From assembly GCA_052118425.1 (NCBI GenBank), contig JBQKHF010000048.1: a stretch of 18,799 bases of DNA; one strand, written 5' to 3'. A program made the position numbers and the translations under genes. How positions within the stretch are numbered: the first letter of the stretch is position 1; every line of letters starts with the position of its first letter. This DNA is from Roseburia_C sp900315735. GTDB lineage: Bacteria > Bacillota > Clostridia > Lachnospirales > Lachnospiraceae. This document shows, in pieces, positions 13,499 through 18,799 of the stretch. The notes under the pieces were generated by a model. The model was not told where the DNA came from and ran no database searches. It saw only the letters and a program-made list of their open reading frames with translations.

Positions 13499-15244
13499 AT
13501 GAGCAACATTTACAGAGACGTAACCTTAAATCAGGTAAGCGAAAACGACATTGGAAAGACACTTCGGGTAGCAGGCTGGGTAGAAAATATCCGTGACCAT
13601 GGCGGTGTATCCTTTATTGATTTAAGAGATATGTATGCAGTAATGCAGATTGTAATCCGGGATGGCAAACTGTTAGAGGGAATCCGCAAGGAGCAGGCAG
13701 TTTCCATCGAAGGTCTGATTGAAAAAAGAGATGAAGAGACCTATAATCCAAAGATTCCGACCGGAACCATTGAATTAGAGGCAAAGAGCATAGATATTTT
13801 GGGAGAAGTTTATACACAGCTTCCATTTGAAGTAATGACCAGTAAGGAAGTCCGCGAGGATGTCCGTTTGAAATACCGTTATCTGGATTTAAGAAACCAG
13901 AAAGTAAAAGACAATATTATTTTTCGTTCCAAGGTAATTTCATTCTTAAGAGAGAAAATGACAGAGATGGGATTCTTAGAGATTCAGACTCCGATTCTTT
14001 GTGCATCTTCTCCGGAGGGCGCAAGAGATTACATCGTGCCATCCAGAAAATACAAAGGGAAATTTTATGCATTGCCACAGGCACCACAGCAGTACAAACA
14101 GCTTCTGATGGTATCCGGATTTGATAAATATTTCCAGGTTGCACCATGCTTCCGTGATGAGGATGCAAGAGCAGACCGTTCACCGGGAGAGTTCTATCAG
14201 CTTGACTTTGAAATGAGCTTTGCAACCCAGGAAGATGTATTTAAGATTGGTGAAGAAGTACTTTCTGCAACCTTTGAGAAATTCGCACCGGAAGGCAGCA
14301 AAGTAACGAAAGCACCGTATCCAATCATCAGTTATAAGCAGGCAATGTTAGAGTTCGGAAGTGACAAACCGGACCTTCGGAACCCACTTCGTATCATCGA
14401 TGTGACAGAGTTCTTCCAGATATGTACCTTTAAGCCATTTATCGGAAAGACCGTAAGAGCCATCCGCGTACATGCAGAGATGTCCAAAGGTTTCCATGAG
14501 AAACTTTTGAAATTTGCAACCGGAATCGGAATGGGCGGCTTAGGATATCTGGAAGTATTAGAAGATGGAAGCTACAAGGGACCAATTGATAAATTTATCC
14601 CGGATGACATGAAAGAAGAATTTAGAAAGCTGGCAGGCCTTGAAGTAGGAGATACCATTTTCTTCATGGCAGATAAAGAAGAACGTGCCGCATATTATGC
14701 AGGCATGATTCGAAATGAATTAGGCGAGAAGCTGGATTTAATTGAGAAAGATGCATACCGTTTCTGTTATGTCAATGATTTCCCAATGTTCGAGCGTGAC
14801 CCGGAGACCAAGAAAATCGGATTTACCCATAACCCATTCTCCATGCCACAGGGCGGCTTAGAGGCACTCAATACCATGAATCCGCTGGACATCTTAGCAT
14901 ACCAGTACGATATCGTCTGCAACGGCGTGGAACTTTCCTCCGGTGCAGTTCGTAACCATGATATGCAGATTATGGAGAAAGCTTTTGAAATCGCAGGTTA
15001 TGATAAAGAAGTACTGAAAAATAAATTCGGCGCATTATACAATGCATTCCAGTTTGGAGCACCGCCACACGCAGGAATGGCTCCTGGCATTGACCGTATG
15101 ATTATGTTATTGCGTAACGAGGATAACATCCGTGAAGTCATTGCTTATCCGATGAACGGAAACGCACAGGATTTGATGTGCGGGGCACCAAACGAAGTAA
15201 CCGAGCAGCAGTTAAGAGAAGTTCATATTAAAGTACGTGATTAA
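13499..15244 (+). CDS. aspS: Aspartyl-tRNA synthetase, probably non-discriminating
   Basis: This is a class II synthetase of bacterial AspRS type, 581 residues (typical 585-595). It has an OB-fold anticodon domain (residues 1-100, AGWVENIRDHGGVSFIDLRD), motif 2 CFRDEDARADRSPGEF (about 217-231), a GAD-like insertion (about 290-410) and motif 3 HAGMAPGIDRM (about 521-531). Within the anticodon domain, H34 in RDHGG occupies the place where non-discriminating AspRS have His and tRNA(Asp)-specific ones (E. coli) have Leu. It would then charge both tRNA(Asp) and tRNA(Asn) with Asp. The adjoining gatCAB genes support this, because they convert Asp-tRNA(Asn) to Asn-tRNA(Asn). AAGGAG lies eight bases ahead of the ATG. 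It is controlled by the T-box leader and cotranscribed with gatCAB. Confidence 0.95.
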   Translation: MSNIYRDVTLNQVSENDIGKTLRVAGWVENIRDHGGVSFIDLRDMYAVMQIVIRDGKLLEGIRKEQAVSIEGLIEKRDEETYNPKIPTGTIELEAKSIDILGEVYTQLPFEVMTSKEVREDVRLKYRYLDLRNQKVKDNIIFRSKVISFLREKMTEMGFLEIQTPILCASSPEGARDYIVPSRKYKGKFYALPQAPQQYKQLLMVSGFDKYFQVAPCFRDEDARADRSPGEFYQLDFEMSFATQEDVFKIGEEVLSATFEKFAPEGSKVTKAPYPIISYKQAMLEFGSDKPDLRNPLRIIDVTEFFQICTFKPFIGKTVRAIRVHAEMSKGFHEKLLKFATGIGMGGLGYLEVLEDGSYKGPIDKFIPDDMKEEFRKLAGLEVGDTIFFMADKEERAAYYAGMIRNELGEKLDLIEKDAYRFCYVNDFPMFERDPETKKIGFTHNPFSMPQGGLEALNTMNPLDILAYQYDIVCNGVELSSGAVRNHDMQIMEKAFEIAGYDKEVLKNKFGALYNAFQFGAPPHAGMAPGIDRMIMLLRNEDNIREVIAYPMNGNAQDLMCGAPNEVTEQQLREVHIKVRD

Positions 15245-15256
15245 GGAGGAAAAACA

Positions 15257-15553
15257 ATGGCAAATGTGATTTCAGATGAAACCATGGAATACGTTGGAAT
15301 CCTTGCAAAGCTTGAACTTTCCGAAGAGGAAAAAGCAGCAGCAAAAAAAGACATGGAAAGCATGTTAGATTATATTGATAAATTAAACGAACTGGATACA
15401 TCCGGTGTAGAACCGATGTCCCATGTATTTCCGGTGCATAATGTATTCCGGGAAGATGTAGTAACCAATGGTGACGGTGGCGAGGATACCCTTGCCAACG
15501 CACCGGAGCGCAGAGACCGTGCATTTGTTGTACCAAAGACCGTAGATCAGTAA
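15257..15553 (+). CDS. gatC: Asp/Glu-tRNA amidotransferase subunit C
   Basis: This 98-residue protein has the GatC pattern: MEYVGILAKLELSEEEK near the N-terminus, the helix MLDYIDKLNELDTSGVEP, and the family ending with FREDVV, LANAPERRDRAFVVPKTV. GatC wraps the GatA-GatB interface and stabilises the complex. AAGGAGG sits seven bases before the ATG, 12 bases after aspS. No oddities are seen. Confidence 0.97.
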   Translation: MANVISDETMEYVGILAKLELSEEEKAAAKKDMESMLDYIDKLNELDTSGVEPMSHVFPVHNVFREDVVTNGDGGEDTLANAPERRDRAFVVPKTVDQ

Positions 15554-15568
15554 AGGAGGCGGCAGAAG

Positions 15569-17032
15569 ATGAATTTATTATCACTGACAGCAGTAGAGCT
15601 TGGAAAGAAAATCAAAGCTCATGAAGTATCAGTAGAAGAAGCTACAAGAGCCGCCTTAGATGCCATTGCAGCAAAAGAGGATGCGGTACACAGCTTTGTT
15701 ACCGTAGATGAAGAAGGTGCAATGAAGCGTGCGGCAGAAGTGCAGAAACTCATTGATGACGGTACATTGACAGGACCGTTGGCAGGAGTTCCGGTTGCAA
15801 TCAAAGACAATATGTGCACGAAAGGAATGCTGACCACCTGCAGTTCTAAAATTTTATACAACTTTATCCCGACTTATACCGCAGAAGCAGTATTAAATCT
15901 GGAAAAAGCCGGAGCAGTGATTCTTGGAAAGACCAACATGGATGAGTTTGCCATGGGAAGTACCACAGAGACCTCTGCTTTTGGAGAAACGAAAAATCCA
16001 TGGAATACCGAGCATGTACCGGGTGGTTCATCCGGCGGAAGCTGTGCTGCAGTAGCAGCAGAAGAATGCTTTTATGCATTGGGTTCTGATACCGGTGGAT
16101 CCATCCGTCAGCCGAGTGCATTCTGTGGTGTCACAGGAATTAAGCCAACCTATGGGACCGTATCCCGATATGGACTGATTGCCTATGGTTCCTCTTTAGA
16201 CCAGATTGGACCGGTTGCCAAGGATGTGACAGACTGCGCAACCATTTTAGAGGCAATTACTTCCTATGATAAAAAGGATTCTACTTCCATTCAGAGAGAA
16301 GAGACCGATTTTACCAGTGCATTAGTCGATGATGTGAAAGGAATGAAAATCGGTATTCCAAGAGATTATTTTGGAGAAGGACTGGATGCAGAAGTAAAGG
16401 ATGCTATTTTAGCAGCCGCTAAGAAATTAGAAGAAAAAGGTGCTATCGTAGAAGAGTTCGATTTGAGCCTGGTAGAATATGCAATCCCTGCTTACTATGT
16501 AATTGCAGATGCAGAAGCAAGCTCCAACCTTGCCCGTTTTGATGGCGTAAAATATGGCTATCGTACGAAAGACTACGAAGGACTTCACAACATGTATAAG
16601 AAATCCCGTTCCGAAGGCTTTGGAGCAGAAGTAAAACGTCGTATCATGTTAGGCTCCTTTGTTTTAAGTTCCGGTTATTATGATGCATATTATCTGAAAG
16701 CCCTGCGTATGAAAGCATTGATTAAGCAGGCATTTGATAAAGCATTTACAAAATATGATGTTATCTTAGGACCGGCAGCACCGACTACTGCTCCGAAGTT
16801 AGGAGAGTCCTTAAGCGACCCACTGAAAATGTATTTAGGTGATATTTATACCGTATCGGTGAACTTAGCAGGACTTCCGGGTATCAGCCTCCCATGCGGT
16901 ATCGACAGCAAGGGACTTCCGATTGGCATGCAGTTGATTGGAGACTGCTTCAAGGAGAAGAATATCATCCGTGCCGCTTATGCTTTTGAACAGACAAGAC
17001 CATATCAGCACAGCCCGTTAGCAGCAGAATAG
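15569..17032 (+). CDS. gatA: Asp/Glu-tRNA amidotransferase subunit A (glutaminase)
   Basis: This is an amidase-signature enzyme of 487 residues. It carries the Ser-cisSer-Lys triad K79 (in AIKDN), S154 (in GGSSGGS) and S178 (in GSDTGGSIRQP), the same numbering as the well-studied staphylococcal GatA. It frees ammonia from glutamine and channels it to GatB for amidation of Asp-tRNA(Asn) and Glu-tRNA(Gln). An AAAGGAGGCGG ribosome site lies in the 15-base gap after gatC. The enzyme looks intact. Confidence 0.97.
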   Translation: MNLLSLTAVELGKKIKAHEVSVEEATRAALDAIAAKEDAVHSFVTVDEEGAMKRAAEVQKLIDDGTLTGPLAGVPVAIKDNMCTKGMLTTCSSKILYNFIPTYTAEAVLNLEKAGAVILGKTNMDEFAMGSTTETSAFGETKNPWNTEHVPGGSSGGSCAAVAAEECFYALGSDTGGSIRQPSAFCGVTGIKPTYGTVSRYGLIAYGSSLDQIGPVAKDVTDCATILEAITSYDKKDSTSIQREETDFTSALVDDVKGMKIGIPRDYFGEGLDAEVKDAILAAAKKLEEKGAIVEEFDLSLVEYAIPAYYVIADAEASSNLARFDGVKYGYRTKDYEGLHNMYKKSRSEGFGAEVKRRIMLGSFVLSSGYYDAYYLKALRMKALIKQAFDKAFTKYDVILGPAAPTTAPKLGESLSDPLKMYLGDIYTVSVNLAGLPGISLPCGIDSKGLPIGMQLIGDCFKEKNIIRAAYAFEQTRPYQHSPLAAE

Positions 17033-17046
17033 GAGGAAAGAAGATT

Positions 17047-18477
17047 ATGAGTAAACAGTATGAAACCGTCATCGGACTGGAAGTCCATGTGGAACTGGCA
17101 ACCAAGACAAAAATCTTCTGTGGCTGTTCTACTGCATTCGGAAGTGCACCAAATACACACACCTGTCCGGTCTGTACCGGTATGCCGGGTTCTCTTCCGG
17201 TTTTAAATAAACAGGTAGTAGAATATGCCATGGCAGTAGGCGTTGCCATGAATTGTGAAATCAACCAGTATTGTAAATTTGACCGGAAAAATTATTTCTA
17301 TCCGGACAACCCACAGAACTATCAGATTTCCCAGCTTTATCTTCCAATCTGCCATGATGGCGGCATTGAGATTGAGACTTCAGAAGGAAAGAAAACCATT
17401 GGAATCCATGAGATTCATATGGAAGAGGATGCCGGAAAATTAGTTCATGATGACTGGGAAGATGTTTCTCTGGTGGACTACAACCGTTCCGGTGTGCCAC
17501 TGATTGAGATTGTATCCGAGCCGGATATGCGTTCCGCAGAAGAAGTCATTGCTTATCTTGATAAATTAAGAATGATAGTGCAGTATCTTGGTGCATCCGA
17601 CTGTAAGATGCAGGAAGGCTCCATGCGAGCAGATGTAAACTTATCTGTCCGTGAAGTAGGCGCAAAAGAATTTGGTACCCGTACCGAGATGAAAAATATC
17701 GGTTCCTTTAAGGCGATTGCAAGAGCCATTGAAGCAGAGACTGCAAGACAGATTGATTTGATTGAATCCGGCGAAAAGGTAGTTCAGGAGACCAGACGCT
17801 GGAATGATGACCAGGGATATTCCTATGCAATGCGTTCTAAAGAGGATGCACAGGATTACCGTTATTTCCCGGAACCGGATTTGGTTCCAATCGTCATCAG
17901 CGATGAATGGTTACAGCGCGTAAAAGACAGCCAGCCGGAGCTTCGGGAAGCAAAACGCCAGCGTTATCAGGAAGAATTCGGTCTGCCGGAATATGATGCC
18001 AATATTTTAACATCCGCAAAGAAAATGGCAGATGTCTTTGAAGCAACAACTGCGATTTGCAATAAGCCAAAGAAAGTATCCAACTGGCTGATGGGCGAGA
18101 CCATGCGAATCTTAAAGGAGCAGAATAAAGACCCGGAGGATATCGCATTTTCACCGGAAAATCTGGCAAAATTAATCGAGCTTACCGATGCCGGAACCAT
18201 CAATGGCAATGTGGCAAAAGAAGTGTTCGAGCAGATTTTCGCAGAGGATATTGACCCGGATAAATATGTAGAAGAACATGGATTAAAGACCGTAAATGAC
18301 GAAGGAGCATTGCGTGATACCATTGCCAAAGTCATTGAAGAGAATCCGCAGTCGGTAGAAGATTACCGCAACGGAAAAGAAAAGGCAATCGGCTTCTTAG
18401 TAGGTCAGACCATGAAAGCCATGAAGGGCAAAGCAAATCCTGGAATGGTAAATAAAATCTTAAAAGAACTGTTATAA
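17047..18477 (+). CDS. gatB: Asp/Glu-tRNA amidotransferase subunit B
   Basis: This full-length GatB (476 residues) opens with YETVIGLEVHVELATKTKIFC and the zinc-binding cysteine set CGCS...CPVC. The kinase-like core contains KFDRKNYFYPDNPQNYQISQ, EEDAGKL and RSGVPLIEIVSEPD. The C-terminal helical and YqeY-like tail ends GKANPGMVNKILKELL. GatB activates the tRNA-bound Asp or Glu with ATP and accepts ammonia from GatA. AGGAGGAAAG sits ahead of the ATG, 14 bases after gatA. It is the last gene of the operon. Confidence 0.97.
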   Translation: MSKQYETVIGLEVHVELATKTKIFCGCSTAFGSAPNTHTCPVCTGMPGSLPVLNKQVVEYAMAVGVAMNCEINQYCKFDRKNYFYPDNPQNYQISQLYLPICHDGGIEIETSEGKKTIGIHEIHMEEDAGKLVHDDWEDVSLVDYNRSGVPLIEIVSEPDMRSAEEVIAYLDKLRMIVQYLGASDCKMQEGSMRADVNLSVREVGAKEFGTRTEMKNIGSFKAIARAIEAETARQIDLIESGEKVVQETRRWNDDQGYSYAMRSKEDAQDYRYFPEPDLVPIVISDEWLQRVKDSQPELREAKRQRYQEEFGLPEYDANILTSAKKMADVFEATTAICNKPKKVSNWLMGETMRILKEQNKDPEDIAFSPENLAKLIELTDAGTINGNVAKEVFEQIFAEDIDPDKYVEEHGLKTVNDEGALRDTIAKVIEENPQSVEDYRNGKEKAIGFLVGQTMKAMKGKANPGMVNKILKELL

Positions 18478-18539
18478 GAGTTGTGATAAAACTTTGAAAA
18501 GAGCATGACAGAATGTGTTTTGAAAGCACATTAGAATAA

Positions 18540-18600
18540 AAAATCCTGCAGTATGGAAAGTGTGTAAGAATAAAAACTTCCATATTACAGGATTTTCTGC
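18540..18600 (+). terminator. Terminator-like hairpin after gatB
   Basis: AAAATCCTGCAGTATGGAA (18540-18558) pairs with TTCCATATTACAGGATTTT (18578-18596): 17 of 19 positions are Watson-Crick, and the other two can wobble. Only a short T run follows. With A at one end and T at the other it could also stop transcription from the opposite strand. Confidence 0.6.
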
Positions 18601-18718
18601 TACCAGGCATCTGTAGAAGTTGCTTCGTATCAAGATGCTTATGACAGGCTTGATTTTCTGCTATGAAACTGCATCTTTCTTTTTTCTGTGGTATCAGGCA
18701 AATAACTCGCCTGCCCGA

Positions 18719-18747
18719 AAAAGTATCGCCACCTGATAGAGGTGGCG
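18719..18747 (-). terminator. Minus-strand intrinsic terminator
   Basis: CGCCACCT (18727-18734) pairs with AGGTGGCG (18740-18747) around GATAG. Read on the minus strand, the stem is followed by ATACTTTTTC, a typical terminator tail for a convergent gene entering from the right. Confidence 0.55.
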
Positions 18748-18755
18748 AATCTTGA

Positions 18756-18797
18756 TTATCTCTTCAGCTGTTTACAGCAATCGGGAAGTGTTTCTGA
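18756..18797 (-). CDS. Possible C-terminal tail of a convergent gene
   Basis: On the minus strand one frame reads SETLPDCCKQLKR and stops at TAA (18758-18756), nine bases before the terminator stem. The placement suggests the end of a gene beyond the window, but 13 codons are too few to identify it. A second frame also reads to a stop near 18765. Confidence 0.25.
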   Translation of the reverse strand, partial: SETLPDCCKQLKR

Positions 18798-18799
18798 CC

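Noticed and set aside
15228..15584. 118-codon minus-strand frame over gatC
   Set aside because: It is antisense to a well-supported conserved gene, with no recognisable domain; the same holds for the other long minus-strand frames in the aspS-gatB operon.

Overview
The window looks like a chromosome segment from a gut-type Clostridia, most likely a Lachnospiraceae. The evidence is the aspS-gatC-gatA-gatB operon behind a T-box leader, strong AGGAGG-type ribosome binding sites, and a Tn916-type recombination module. This assignment is inferred from gene content and style, not from a database match.

Layout. (1) Positions 1-7449 are AT-rich and appear to be the integrase-proximal end of an integrative element. 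The first part (about 115-3791) is a three-gene cargo: a 5'-truncated RelA/SpoT-type alarmone synthetase gene, a DGQHR-domain gene and a Shedu-like (DUF4263) nuclease gene. This resembles an anti-phage defence cassette. A 454-base gap with several GGTCAA-N5-TTGACC dyads leads into the mobility module: a RepA_N-type initiator, a DnaC-like ATPase, a Tn916-type excisionase and a Tn916-type tyrosine integrase, with GGTATAAAT arm-type repeats on both sides of int. (2) At 7410-7457 lies a 15-codon fragment matching the start of a low-molecular-weight protein tyrosine phosphatase (LMW-PTP). The intact gene lies 3.7 kb downstream at 11180. I read 7446-11219 as a second, smaller element stacked at the same attachment site. 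It carries an AlbA_2/ATPase regulator, a PD-(D/E)XK nuclease, a decayed integrase remnant and an EEP-fold nuclease, and ends in TTTACTACYAA repeats. (3) From 11180 the chromosome resumes with higher GC: LMW-PTP, a DUF1835-type gene and a nitroreductase, tightly packed. (4) Positions 13150-18477 are the aspS-gatCAB operon under a T-box whose best specifier candidate is AAC (Asn). A terminator-like hairpin follows, then the possible tail of a convergent minus-strand gene.

How the genes fit together. The core operon makes Asp-tRNA and converts misacylated Asp-tRNA(Asn) and Glu-tRNA(Gln) to the amidated forms. The AspRS carries the His typical of non-discriminating enzymes, and an Asn-responsive leader would suit that role. 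Upstream, two integrative elements seem to have accreted at the 5' end of the phosphatase gene. Each brought nuclease-rich cargo and each restored a start for the phosphatase gene.
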